Source of the DNA: CAMTWZ01 sp041749075
GTDB taxonomy: Bacteria; Bacteroidota; Rhodothermia; Balneolales; HLUCCA01
NCBI GenBank assembly: GCA_041749075.1
Contig: JBGTBY010000033.1
Location: 1-64,000 of the forward strand
Reading direction: 5' to 3'
Length of the DNA stretch: 64,000 nucleotides
Part shown: positions 54,101-62,155 of the stretch, one piece after another
How the letters are laid out: every line of letters starts with the position of its first letter
Numbering within the stretch: the first letter of the stretch is position 1
Position numbers and translations under genes: made by a program
Notes under the pieces: generated by a model
Told to the model about the DNA's origin: nothing
The model's database searches: none
Seen by the model: the letters and a program-made list of their open reading frames with translations, nothing else

Positions 54101-54633
54101 GAGGCATTGAAGCCACTACAACGTGGTCTTCACTTGCCGGCGCCAATCGGTACGATCTTCAAATTTCCCTATTTGCCCACTTCGGATCAAGCGTGTTCAG
54201 GGGAACCATACAAGACACCACATGGACAGGCTCGCCGTTCGCTCAGAACCGCCGGTACTACTGGCGAGTGAGAGCCGGAAATGAGGGAGGATGGGGACCT
54301 TGGAGCGACACCCGCTCATTCGTGACCGGAACCGTGGTATCGATCGACGATGGCTCGGCGCAATTGCCTACAGAGCTTACCTTGCATCAGAACCATCCGA
54401 ATCCGTTCAATCCAACGACAGTGATTTCATTTGGTGTTCCGGATGCGGGCATGGTTCGTGTGGTGGTGTATGATATTCTGGGTAGGGAAGTGGCGCGGGT
54501 GGTGGATCAGCAAATGAATGCCGGCTGGCATCAGGTTCCATTCCATGCCGGAACGCTCGCATCGGGGATGTACTTGTATCAGATTACCCATCAGGACCGA
54601 TCGATCATCAAGCGGATGATGTTGGTGAAATAA
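51103..54633 (+). CDS. Secreted GH13 alpha-amylase with fibronectin-like domains and type IX sorting tail
   Basis: 1176 residues. Signal peptide (FYYSLCLLLLTAMPLSAQ), then a GH13 barrel with MMQGFYWDVS, ADVVLNHRSGG, catalytic nucleophile D261 in DGFRFDFVKG, acid/base E288 in VHELYDG and transition-state D361 in FVENHDFDR. Next come beta-domains with CARDB-like repeats (about 545-660), a glycoside-binding-type segment, two fibronectin-III-like units (HPAERAEWYTLVI; NRYDLQISLFAHF) and a type IX tail with HQNHPNPFNPTTVISF. It degrades starch or glycogen outside the cell. The LacI-type operator lies in its promoter. Confidence 0.93.
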   Translation: MPTRNFYYSLCLLLLTAMPLSAQNGKTMMQGFYWDVSPGAVWYDSLAYYAPLLKRVGFDAVWFPPPSKGAAGSFDVGYTPYDYYDLGEFDSAPGDVTSGFGNFIPTRYGTRAGLEAAIAAYKSRGIEVYADVVLNHRSGGKLEPNPHGAFYTNRSGGSLYSPGGDSTFTAFPLTNGSGRIAWPVGSGGSYFFPNGIRNQSNTGDFFAENQIAGFHQMYVNSFGYDVALHNGDGSNLPMGDSLMVWGQWLVDEIGFDGFRFDFVKGVHPEYFKRFVNTGSVRGKYTVHELYDGSMDRLKSYLNLIGGTEKPGAIFDFNMRFAYKEMSDGGNAYDIRNWHGRGLFTQVGVDWNRINTFVENHDFDRNNYLNVAEQEGHSPIVNNKHLAYAHLLTHPGMATVWWRDYFRYGLRDRITRLMQVRNAFVGGGLRVLTARGDTFWPGAGGNADANHVYVAQRLGTNDSGANNTGLIVAINKHSSFPIDVWVTSQLWANQKLVDITGNSPDTVQVFADGRVLIKTKPSEYHIYVPIGYELQDVMNLAVTGIEAPGTSYLLGDVETPRIRIENLSDFSATGIKTYVTIRDSLSSIVYRDSVMVNRIEAGETLRLSFPSISFSTVGEFELTAELVYALDQLSADNRLSRVITVADTATAYPFRVDGSRSESRYRTLALKQNDNDGFGLGKNVKGLFLADSPDTIYVFLEGQIPLTDADGIGLMLDFSERNGLAAGSPVSTVPGAAHFLNSGDPSHTSYSFDFEVDFGFALFGMQGGQAGVSMANFTGTVPSGRLLPLGGDSIRYAFRKTGGMREGWEIAIPRDAIGVRGGQVRGFAFVISSTAYFSDVSVPGNANGTADDFGNIGFNVNFNTISDEGGPFHSSYIPVNSTDAAPVPNQVELHAPANGATDIPLRPSFSWHPAERAEWYTLVIRDGSENPRVYGPISDTTYTLSANLPSNVEMYSWTITAENSTGAGPVSAERTFSIVMIPPAPTPAPTLLSPENDTKLGGIEATTTWSSLAGANRYDLQISLFAHFGSSVFRGTIQDTTWTGSPFAQNRRYYWRVRAGNEGGWGPWSDTRSFVTGTVVSIDDGSAQLPTELTLHQNHPNPFNPTTVISFGVPDAGMVRVVVYDILGREVARVVDQQMNAGWHQVPFHAGTLASGMYLYQITHQDRSIIKRMMLVK

Positions 54634-54700
54634 GTGCAACAGACGGGTTTTGTTTTTCGTTGTTGAGATGCTTCACGCACACTTTTCCTATAGACTTCTA

Positions 54701-55156
54701 ATGAAACGCGCGACATATTCACTTACCATAGTCATGATGGTATTCACCCTGGCTGTGGCTTCCCATGAAGGCGAATTCTGGCCCTTCAGCATATATCCGA
54801 TGTTTTCTCAAGCTGGAAATCCATGGAATCGGGCTCTTCTGGTTCGGTTGGATAACGAGGAAATAACGGAGTTTGATTGGAAAACGGTCCCAGCCGATTC
54901 CTTGCCGGGAAATGTGGTCGCATTGGCCGACATCGGGGCAGACAACATCGATTACGCCAATTTTGTAGGGAAAACGAAAGAGTGGACCCCTGAACGGGTA
55001 TCCGCATTGCGAACCTTTCTCGGAATGACCATTGCAACGGATGAGGCCTATGTCGCCTATCGAATCTACGGCAGTCGTAACGAATCCGGAGAAGTTCAAC
55101 TTCTTTCATACCCGGTCGCGATGTTCATGTCAGGTGAAAACAAATCACAGAGATAA
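54701..55156 (+). CDS. Hypothetical membrane-anchored protein
   Basis: 151 residues from ATG 54701, which places a hydrophobic helix first (YSLTIVMMVFTLAVAS). The rest (EGEFWPFSIYPMFSQ, WKTVPADSLPGNVVAL) is soluble. EFWPFSxYPMFS is a motif seen in short proteins encoded next to HTTM-type genes, as here (the HTTM gene starts 3 bases later). Function unknown; likely a partner of the HTTM protein. Confidence 0.65.
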   Translation: MKRATYSLTIVMMVFTLAVASHEGEFWPFSIYPMFSQAGNPWNRALLVRLDNEEITEFDWKTVPADSLPGNVVALADIGADNIDYANFVGKTKEWTPERVSALRTFLGMTIATDEAYVAYRIYGSRNESGEVQLLSYPVAMFMSGENKSQR

Positions 55157-55159
55157 ACG

Positions 55160-56047
55160 ATGTTAAAATCCCTATTCCCATTCGAACGTCCACTCACATC
55201 CGGACGCATGCTTCATTACCGACTCATCGAGTTATTTCTGGTCGGATATACCATCCATTATGTATGGAAATGGAGTTTCTATGCGCCACGATTGAGTGAA
55301 GTGGTCTTGCCACTCGGACTCGCCAATTACATGGATGTGTCCGTTTTTTATGGCGGATCATTCATGACGTTGGTCGCCATTCTGACGACGATTTCTCTGA
55401 TTGTCGCTTTTTTCACGACGTTCCGAGCCAGCGGCTACACGATCGGAATGATCTTATTCCATATGCAATATGTGATCCGGTTCACTCAAGGGGAGATTCC
55501 GCACTCCATGAACATGATCGGAATGGGAATATTGGCTCTTTCAATGGCCGCATGGACATTCAGGCAGGATTGGCAAAAACAGATGATCTTCGGATTCGGC
55601 TTAATCGTGTTCTTTTTCGGATTGGGCTATTTCACAGCAGCCATTAGCAAATTGATCGCAACCGGTCCAAGCTGGGTTTATGGAGAGCATCTCCAATTGT
55701 GGATCTATGAAAAAGGAGTGGATTCCTTGTCCAAGTTCGGAACATGGTCACCCAATTGGTTGCAAGAATTGGCGTTGCAATCCACCGCGATCGCAACAGT
55801 AATTCTTTCTTTCGGATTGTTGAATGAAGCACTCGGACCCATGTTCTGGAGCGAGAAGCTACGACCATATATTGCGATCATGGCTGTAGGCATGCATTTC
55901 GGGATTTATCTTTCGATGGGAATACGATTCGATGCCTATCTGATTCAAATCATTCTTATCGGATTACCATGGCATGTGTTGCTCGAGAAACTCGTTATTA
56001 GCACATCGATGGCTGGCGTCTTCGGAATGAAACACTGCAAAGCATGA
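55160..56047 (+). CDS. HTTM-domain membrane protein (vitamin K-dependent carboxylase-like)
   Basis: 295 residues with eight or so membrane helices and motifs GGSFMTLVAILTTISLIVAFFTTFRASG, MQYVIRFTQGEIPHSMNMIGMGILALS and MAVGMHFGIYLSMGI, typical of HTTM/carboxylase-like proteins. It overlaps the DCC-family gene in an ATGA junction. In other genomes such proteins sit beside thiol-disulfide oxidoreductases and may use quinones or cysteines; the reaction here is not known. Confidence 0.78.
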   Translation: MLKSLFPFERPLTSGRMLHYRLIELFLVGYTIHYVWKWSFYAPRLSEVVLPLGLANYMDVSVFYGGSFMTLVAILTTISLIVAFFTTFRASGYTIGMILFHMQYVIRFTQGEIPHSMNMIGMGILALSMAAWTFRQDWQKQMIFGFGLIVFFFGLGYFTAAISKLIATGPSWVYGEHLQLWIYEKGVDSLSKFGTWSPNWLQELALQSTAIATVILSFGLLNEALGPMFWSEKLRPYIAIMAVGMHFGIYLSMGIRFDAYLIQIILIGLPWHVLLEKLVISTSMAGVFGMKHCKA

Positions 56048-56442
56048 ACGAACGAATCATCTTTTTCGATGGGGTCTGCAATCTGTGCAATTCCACGGTC
56101 GATTTCATCATCGACCGCGACACAAAACGACATTTCCGTTACGCATCACTTCAATCGGACGCCGGACAGGCCATGCTTCGCAAACACAACCTGCCCACAT
56201 CCGAATTCGGATCCTTTCTGTATTTGGATGGGGATACGCTTCACACGAAATCGTCTGGCGCTTTGCGCGTGGCCGTGAAATTGGGCGGAATATGGACACT
56301 GATGGGTGTGTTCCTCATCGTTCCACCCTTCATCCGGAATGCGGTCTATGACCTCGTCGCCAAGCATCGCTACCGTTGGTTCGGAAAGCGCGAAACCTGT
56401 CGGCTGCCCACCCCAGAAGAGCGGACATTGTTTCTGGGTTAA
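56044..56442 (+). CDS. DCC-family thiol-disulfide oxidoreductase
   Basis: 132 residues with the DxxCxxC motif: FFDGVC12NLC15NSTVDFIIDRD, followed by FRYASLQSDAGQAML. Last gene of the three-gene membrane operon (54701-56442). The domain is small and lacks a signal peptide, so it acts in the cytoplasm, perhaps handing electrons to the HTTM protein. Confidence 0.9.
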   Translation: MNERIIFFDGVCNLCNSTVDFIIDRDTKRHFRYASLQSDAGQAMLRKHNLPTSEFGSFLYLDGDTLHTKSSGALRVAVKLGGIWTLMGVFLIVPPFIRNAVYDLVAKHRYRWFGKRETCRLPTPEERTLFLG

Positions 56443-56479
56443 TCGGTATCTTGGGCAAATACCACAAACAAGAGCCCAT

Positions 56480-57331
56480 ATGTCTAGATTCCTTTCCCTT
56501 CTCGGCCTGATCGTCCTGATTTCCTCCTGTGCCGCGCTTCAGAAGCTCACTCTAAAAGAACCCGATATCCAATATCAATCCGTGAAATTGCAATCATTGG
56601 ATTTCAACAGTGTGAGTTTGTTGTTTGATTTTGCTGTCATCAATCCGAATGACCTGGATCTGGAAGCGAAGGGCTATAACTGGAACATGAGCATCGGCGG
56701 ACGCGAGTTTGTGTCGGGCCTAAGCGAATCCCCTTTGACCGTCAATGGAAAATCGACCAGCATCGTGCAAGTGCCGGTCCGGTTTGGATTCAAAGAACTG
56801 TTCGACGCATTTGGCGATCTGCTTACAAACGACAGTGTGCCTTATGAAGTGAACCTCAACGCAGATCTGGACGTGCCGGTTTTGGGTATGCGCTCGGTTC
56901 CGGTGGTCACCAAAGGATACATCCCGGTTCCCAAAGTACCGACCTTCGCAGTGGACAATTTCGAGCTCACTAAATTTTCCTTGGCTGGTTCCGAGGTCAC
57001 GCTGAAAGTGCGCGTATCGAACCCGAACTATTTTGCGATCTCGATGGCGAACGCGGCGTATTTGCTGAAAGTGAACAATGAGGAATGGATGAATTCACGT
57101 CTGGCCCGCTCGATCGAAATCATGCCGAAATCCGATATTGTGGTCAGTATCCCGATCGAGGTGAACATGCAACGTTGGGGTACAACCGTGTATCGCATCT
57201 TGACCAGGGGTGAGGAGTTCACCTACAGTCTGGCTGGGCAGGGCGACTTGAGTGTCGACCTGCTCCAGTTCACAGACGTGATCCGCGTGCCATTCGCCAT
57301 CGACGGTACGTATAAAATCCAGCAGCCTTAA
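56480..57331 (+). CDS. LEA type 2 (WHy-domain) lipoprotein
   Basis: 283 residues from ATG 56480, which gives the leader MSRFLSLLGLIVLISSC with a lipobox at C17. Two beta-rich WHy/LEA_2 repeats are visible: LDFNSVSLLFDFAVINPNDLDLEAKGYNWNMSIGG and AGSEVTLKVRVSNPNYFAISMANAAYLLKVN. They are linked with desiccation or osmotic stress in plants and bacteria. The stop overlaps the convergent amidohydrolase stop. Confidence 0.85.
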   Translation: MSRFLSLLGLIVLISSCAALQKLTLKEPDIQYQSVKLQSLDFNSVSLLFDFAVINPNDLDLEAKGYNWNMSIGGREFVSGLSESPLTVNGKSTSIVQVPVRFGFKELFDAFGDLLTNDSVPYEVNLNADLDVPVLGMRSVPVVTKGYIPVPKVPTFAVDNFELTKFSLAGSEVTLKVRVSNPNYFAISMANAAYLLKVNNEEWMNSRLARSIEIMPKSDIVVSIPIEVNMQRWGTTVYRILTRGEEFTYSLAGQGDLSVDLLQFTDVIRVPFAIDGTYKIQQP

Positions 57332-58593
57332 CGGATTTCTTTCGATACCCACTCGCCGTTGATCATCACGGCGGTGGTGTGGGATGTGTACTCGAACGGA
57401 TCTCCGTCGAACAGCGCGATGTCGGCATCTTTGCCGGCTTCGAGCGAGCCCACACGGGAGTTGATTCCTAGGATGCGCGCCGAGCCGAGAGTGAGCGCAT
57501 TCAACGCGGCGTCGAAAGGCAAGCCGTTTTGGATGGCGATCGCCGCTTCGAAATGGACGATCCTCGTTTTCGGCACATAGCCTTCGTAACCGGCCTGGAA
57601 TGCGAATGGAATCTTGTTTTCATGCAAAACGGAAGCCAAAGTGAATGTCGCGTTTTTGCCTTGTCCGGTGGTGCGCATCATTGGCGGATGCACCAAGATC
57701 GGCACACCAGCCGCTTTGATGTCGTCGAGCATCAGATACGCTTCAGCGGCTCCATCCAAAACGAGATCAAATCCGAATTCCTTCTGCAACCGAAGCGCGG
57801 TCTGGATTTCGGGTAACTGATGTACGGTGAACATGGCTTTCACCTCTTTGCGAAGCACCCGAGCCATGATCTCCATTTTCAGATCGCGTGTCGGATTCTC
57901 TTTCGCCATGTATTCCTGAGCTTTGATGAACTCGGCACGTAGCATAGCCACTTGCTTCGACCGCGAACCGGGCGAGGTATAGATGCTGCTGACAGAGCTG
58001 CCCAAGGTGAACGCCACCATCGTCACAGAATCAACCAAGGCTTCTTGGATGGTGGATCCGGTGGTTTTTACGATCATGGTTTGTCCGCTGGCCAACGCAC
58101 CTGGTCCGTGACCGGTATGCAGGGTGGTCACACCCAATTCCCGCACATATTCCACAAGCAGTTCCCGCGCATTATAGGCGTCGATTGCCCGCAGTTCGGG
58201 TTGGAAAGGGGATGAGCGCTCCAACTGGTCCTGATCCGCAGGAATGTTCAAATGTCCAGCAAGACCAACTACACTGTGCGCGTCGATGAAGCCGGGTGTC
58301 ACCACCTTGGCTTCAGTGATGTCATACCCGTTTGGGATGCGGACTTGCGCGGCGGTTCCGACACGTTCGATTTTTCCGTCTTTGACGAGAACAACACCGT
58401 TCTCGATCATGCGTCCGGATACCGTGTAGACACGTTCTCCCTTGATCGCATACGTCTGCGCATGAAGAGGGAAGCTAGATGCAAGAAGCAGGATGCATGA
58501 TGCGAGAAGCGTGAAGCAGGAAGCTTGAAGCTTGATGCTTGATGCCCGAAGTAATGGGCCGAAATGGACTCGATTTTTCATGGGTTTCAACAT
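57328..58593 (-). CDS. Secreted amidohydrolase (imidazolonepropionase-like), variant metal site
   Basis: 421 residues (or from Met5). Amidohydrolase frame with VVTPGFIDAHSVVGLAG, HTGHGPGALASGQTMIVK, GFDLVLDGAAEAYLMLDDI and GVPILVHPPM, ending AGKDADIALFDGDPFEYTSHTTAVMING. The normal first ligand pair HxH is reduced to a single His (DAHSV) here, so its metal chemistry may differ. The signal peptide (about residues 15-46) is encoded by the left arm of repeat element F. Third gene of an operon with another amidohydrolase and an S9 peptidase. Confidence 0.82.
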   Translation of the reverse strand: MLKPMKNRVHFGPLLRASSIKLQASCFTLLASCILLLASSFPLHAQTYAIKGERVYTVSGRMIENGVVLVKDGKIERVGTAAQVRIPNGYDITEAKVVTPGFIDAHSVVGLAGHLNIPADQDQLERSSPFQPELRAIDAYNARELLVEYVRELGVTTLHTGHGPGALASGQTMIVKTTGSTIQEALVDSVTMVAFTLGSSVSSIYTSPGSRSKQVAMLRAEFIKAQEYMAKENPTRDLKMEIMARVLRKEVKAMFTVHQLPEIQTALRLQKEFGFDLVLDGAAEAYLMLDDIKAAGVPILVHPPMMRTTGQGKNATFTLASVLHENKIPFAFQAGYEGYVPKTRIVHFEAAIAIQNGLPFDAALNALTLGSARILGINSRVGSLEAGKDADIALFDGDPFEYTSHTTAVMINGEWVSKEIR

Positions 58594-58675
58594 TTAAAAT
58601 TCAATAGTTAAAGTGAGCATTGAGCTTAACGCATCTGGCATTTAGCATTAAGCATCTAGCATTCAGCATCTTCAG
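58464..58675. repeat. Heptad inverted-repeat element F, left arm coding
   Basis: Left arm 58464-58548 is a run of AAGCTAG/ATGCAAG/AAGCAGG-type 7-base units; the right arm 58614-58675 holds CATCTAG/CATTTAG/CATTAAG units in reverse. The loop of about 65 bases includes TTTCAACATTT, like element E. The left arm is the coding sequence for the signal peptide of the amidohydrolase, and the right arm ends on the stop codon (58672-58674) of the second amidohydrolase. Arm units GAAGCTAGATGC are shared with element A. Confidence 0.75.
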
Positions 58676-59943
58676 TGGTCGCCGTGCGAATAGGTTTCGC
58701 CGCGAAACACATCATAACCACCCGTGAAATATGGTTTTTGTGTGGGGTCGGCGCGGTCGTACACCTTCAATCCTTCCACCCAAGTTTGCTCAACCAATGT
58801 GTAGACGCTGAGGGGATCTCCACTCAGGATCAGGAAATCCGCATCTTTGCCAACTTCCAGTGAACCCACACGATCTTGCAGGTCGAGCATGCGGGCGCCG
58901 GCCAAAGTCATGGCTTCGAGGGCTTTGGCCCGGCTCATTCCGGCACGCACGCCGAAGGCCGCGGAACGCAGAAAGAGGCGGGAGTCGGTGATGCCGTCAT
59001 CCGTGTGATAGCCCACATCCGCACCGGCGCGTTCCAACGCGGCACCGGCTTCGAAGCTCAAATTCACGGCTTCGAGCTTGCCACCGGGAGCGTCGATTGA
59101 AATGATGGAGCTTGGAACACCAGCCGCAGCGATCTCTTCAGCAACCAAAGCGGCATCGCTCACGTGATGCAGCACGACCCGGAATCCGAATTCTTCTTTC
59201 AGGCGGATGACGTTCAAAATGTCATAATGGGTATGCGTATGGAAGTGGACGATGCGCTTTCCTTCCAAGACTTCGACCATGGTTTCGAGCTGCAAATCGC
59301 GTGATTTTTCTTCTTTGGCCTGATATTCTTGAGCGCGGATGAACAACGCGCGCATCATGGCGGTCTGACGTCCACGTGTGCCGGGAAACGGACCAGAACC
59401 ACGCAAGGAGTTGGTTCCATTGGCCATTTTGAGTCCGCCATAAATGCCATCCATGGTTTTGTCAGGCAACATATCCACCGTGCGGTTGGCGTCGCGGAGT
59501 TTGAGGTACACGGTTTGTCCGCTCATGAGATGTCCCGAGCCGGGCATCACATTTACGGTGGTCACGCCGCCTGTGCGAGCTTTCCGGAAGGTGTCGCTGC
59601 GTGGATCGATCGCATCGACAATGCGCACATCCGGATGCATGGCAGCGGATCCATCCCCTCCGTCACCACCTCCGATATGGGAATGAGTGTCGACCAGACC
59701 CGGCATCACCACTTTCCCAGTTCCGTTGATGATAGTGGCATTTCGAGGAATCGCAGTACCTGCTCCGCCGATGGCCGTGATCTTACCACGATGCACCACC
59801 AAAACGCCATTTGCGATTTCAGGGCCATTGATGGGGATGAGCGTAGCGCCGCGGATTGCCACAGGTGTGTCTTGAGCGGTTAGGGATGTGGTGGCGAGGA
59901 GCATGGCTCCCAGCAGGACCTTTTTAATCATAATCGATTTCAT
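58672..59943 (-). CDS. Secreted amidohydrolase (imidazolonepropionase-like)
   Basis: 423 residues (or from Met5). Signal peptide VLLGAMLLATTSLTAQ. Classic metal ligands are visible: VDTHSHIGGGDG, and VLEGKRIVHFHTHTHYDI later, ending GSLEVGKDADFLILSGDPLSVYTLVEQTWVEG. It hydrolyses a cyclic amide or peptide-like substrate in the periplasm. It lies 5 bases downstream of the S9 peptidase gene and precedes the variant amidohydrolase. Confidence 0.85.
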   Translation of the reverse strand: MKSIMIKKVLLGAMLLATTSLTAQDTPVAIRGATLIPINGPEIANGVLVVHRGKITAIGGAGTAIPRNATIINGTGKVVMPGLVDTHSHIGGGDGGDGSAAMHPDVRIVDAIDPRSDTFRKARTGGVTTVNVMPGSGHLMSGQTVYLKLRDANRTVDMLPDKTMDGIYGGLKMANGTNSLRGSGPFPGTRGRQTAMMRALFIRAQEYQAKEEKSRDLQLETMVEVLEGKRIVHFHTHTHYDILNVIRLKEEFGFRVVLHHVSDAALVAEEIAAAGVPSSIISIDAPGGKLEAVNLSFEAGAALERAGADVGYHTDDGITDSRLFLRSAAFGVRAGMSRAKALEAMTLAGARMLDLQDRVGSLEVGKDADFLILSGDPLSVYTLVEQTWVEGLKVYDRADPTQKPYFTGGYDVFRGETYSHGDH

Positions 59944-59948
59944 AGGGT

Positions 59949-62066
59949 TCAGTGTTGGATGTATCGTTCGAAAAATTCTGCCATGCGCAGCATGCGGTCG
60001 ATCCGTTGCTTCGGTTCTCCGGTGCGCGACATTTCGTGTGAAGCACGCGGATAGCGCACATATTCGACAGGTTTTCCTTGGATTTTCAGGGATTTGTACA
60101 GCAATTCACTTTGGATGACGCCTGTGCGCAGATCTGTGTCGCCATGCTTGATGAGGAGTGGAGTTTGGATCTGATTCACAAAGGTCTGAGGGGAATTGCG
60201 TTTGAGAACGGCATCCATTTCCGGTTCCCAAGGATAGCCTCCGAAATGATTCGGAACCAAGCGCCATGCGTTGCCTTCACCTAAAAATGTGGTTAGTTCA
60301 TACACACCACGCTGGGCCATCGCCGCCTTGAAGCGATGATCATGTGCGATGATCCAAGCCGTCAGATAACCGGCATAACTTCCACCGGTGATCACTTGAC
60401 GGTCTTTGTCTACCCAAGGTAAGGTAGCGGCGATGTCGGCGGCAGCAAGAACATCCTTCGCTGGACCAACGCCCCAATCCTGATAATTCCCGGATTGAAA
60501 TTCACGGCCATATCCGCCAGATCCGCGTGGATTCGAATACACAATCCCGTAACCACGAGATGCGAAGTACTGGAATTCGTGCCACATGGACGCTTCGCCG
60601 GGTCCCCACATCGCGGATGGTCCGCCATGGATGTTCAATAGCAGCGGATAGGTTTCGCCATCGGCGCGAAACGTCGGCTCCTTGATCCAATACTGCACTT
60701 CGAATCCGTCTTGCAACAGGGTGCCGCCTTGCGGGTAGCTGAGTTTTTTCTTCGATACCCAATGATGGTTCAGATCGGTCAGGCGGCTGGGCTGGGTTCC
60801 GTCTAAGCGAGATGAATACAGCTCATATGGATTCGCGACTTCCGTCCTGGCCATCACAATGGTATTGGATGACACCGAATAACTCGAAATTCCATGCTCG
60901 AGGGATGTGAGACGGGTGATGCGTTTGGTGCGGATGTCAACCCGGTGAAGTGGAACACCGCCATTGGTACTGGCAGTGAAGTACACATACCGGCTGTCTC
61001 GACTCCATGATGAATTGCCCGCGCTTCGGTCGAATCCGTCTGTTAAATTCGTGACAGTTCCTGTGGTTTGATCATGCATGTAGATGCGAGATTGCCCGAA
61101 TCCGAGATCATTTCGGTCGAACGCGGCAGTGATGAGATAGCTACCGTCAGGTGATGCTTGCGGACCCGCCAAGCTGAAGCCGGGAACCGATGCCACATGT
61201 TGAACTCGTCCTCCGGCGACCGGAATTCCATAAATGGATGACACATTCACACGGTCGGGGTGGTTTGCACTGTCGAGTGCCGCTGAAAACAGAACAAAAG
61301 CTCCATCATGCGAAAAAGATGCCCCTCCGAATGAAAAGAAGCCAGATGTGAGCGCACGTGGCGTGGCATCGATGTGCGCTTCTTGTATATAAAGATGATT
61401 GAAACTCAGATGCGGATTCAGATCGGTCTCACCTTGGAAATTGAGACGGTTCACTACTCTCGGATTGGTTTCGGATGTGTTCTGATTTAAATAAGCACGG
61501 ATTTCGGCTAGGCTGCCATCCGGATTCGGTTTGGTTCCGGTCGGGATGTCCCCCACACGACGCCCTGCTGTTTCCACATCCCAAGATGGACCTTTTTGAT
61601 GCAGCGAATCGCTCAAGATCTCATCAAACCGAAGGCTGATGGAAAACAATAGAGAGCGACCATCTGGTGAAAAACGTGGACTCGAAACCCCTTTCGGATG
61701 CTTTGTGATGGGCTGAGCTTCCCCACCCGTCAATGAAATACGGTAGGCTTGAGGACGGCTTCCATCCGATCTCACAAATCCAATATCTTGATTGTTGGGA
61801 TGCCAGAAGGGCTGTGATGCGCCTTCTGTGGCGAAGGTGAGTTGGCGTGGCGTGCTGCCGATGGATTCCGCCACCCAGATCTGGGTGACATACTTGTCGG
61901 CTTCGATGGTGCGCACCGTGAACAGATATTTGCTGCCGTTGGGTGAGAACTGGACCGAGCCAGGCTGGGCGATTCGAAGTAGGTCTGTGGCCAAAACAGG
62001 TTCATCCTGCGAAAAAAGCAGGACAGGCGTTCCGAGTAGGACGAGTGCAAGAAGTACGATGTTCAT
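59949..62066 (-). CDS. S9 family prolyl-oligopeptidase-like peptidase
   Basis: 705 residues. Signal peptide (MNIVLLALVLLGTPVLLFSQ), seven-bladed propeller with PNGSKYLFTVRTI and SPDGRSLLFSI, then the alpha/beta-hydrolase domain. Catalytic triad is visible: Ser563 in GGSYAGYL, the Asp in HGDTDLRTGV, and the His in RASHEMSRTG. It releases dipeptides or acyl-amino acids from peptides, providing substrates for the two downstream amidohydrolases. First gene of the operon. Confidence 0.93.
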   Translation of the reverse strand: MNIVLLALVLLGTPVLLFSQDEPVLATDLLRIAQPGSVQFSPNGSKYLFTVRTIEADKYVTQIWVAESIGSTPRQLTFATEGASQPFWHPNNQDIGFVRSDGSRPQAYRISLTGGEAQPITKHPKGVSSPRFSPDGRSLLFSISLRFDEILSDSLHQKGPSWDVETAGRRVGDIPTGTKPNPDGSLAEIRAYLNQNTSETNPRVVNRLNFQGETDLNPHLSFNHLYIQEAHIDATPRALTSGFFSFGGASFSHDGAFVLFSAALDSANHPDRVNVSSIYGIPVAGGRVQHVASVPGFSLAGPQASPDGSYLITAAFDRNDLGFGQSRIYMHDQTTGTVTNLTDGFDRSAGNSSWSRDSRYVYFTASTNGGVPLHRVDIRTKRITRLTSLEHGISSYSVSSNTIVMARTEVANPYELYSSRLDGTQPSRLTDLNHHWVSKKKLSYPQGGTLLQDGFEVQYWIKEPTFRADGETYPLLLNIHGGPSAMWGPGEASMWHEFQYFASRGYGIVYSNPRGSGGYGREFQSGNYQDWGVGPAKDVLAAADIAATLPWVDKDRQVITGGSYAGYLTAWIIAHDHRFKAAMAQRGVYELTTFLGEGNAWRLVPNHFGGYPWEPEMDAVLKRNSPQTFVNQIQTPLLIKHGDTDLRTGVIQSELLYKSLKIQGKPVEYVRYPRASHEMSRTGEPKQRIDRMLRMAEFFERYIQH

Positions 62067-62155
62067 AATGACCGATTTGTAAGCGTGGAGATTAAAGGTT
62101 CAATCGCTGCGATGCAATCCTATGCGACACTTTTTACGAAACGCTATATTCATCC

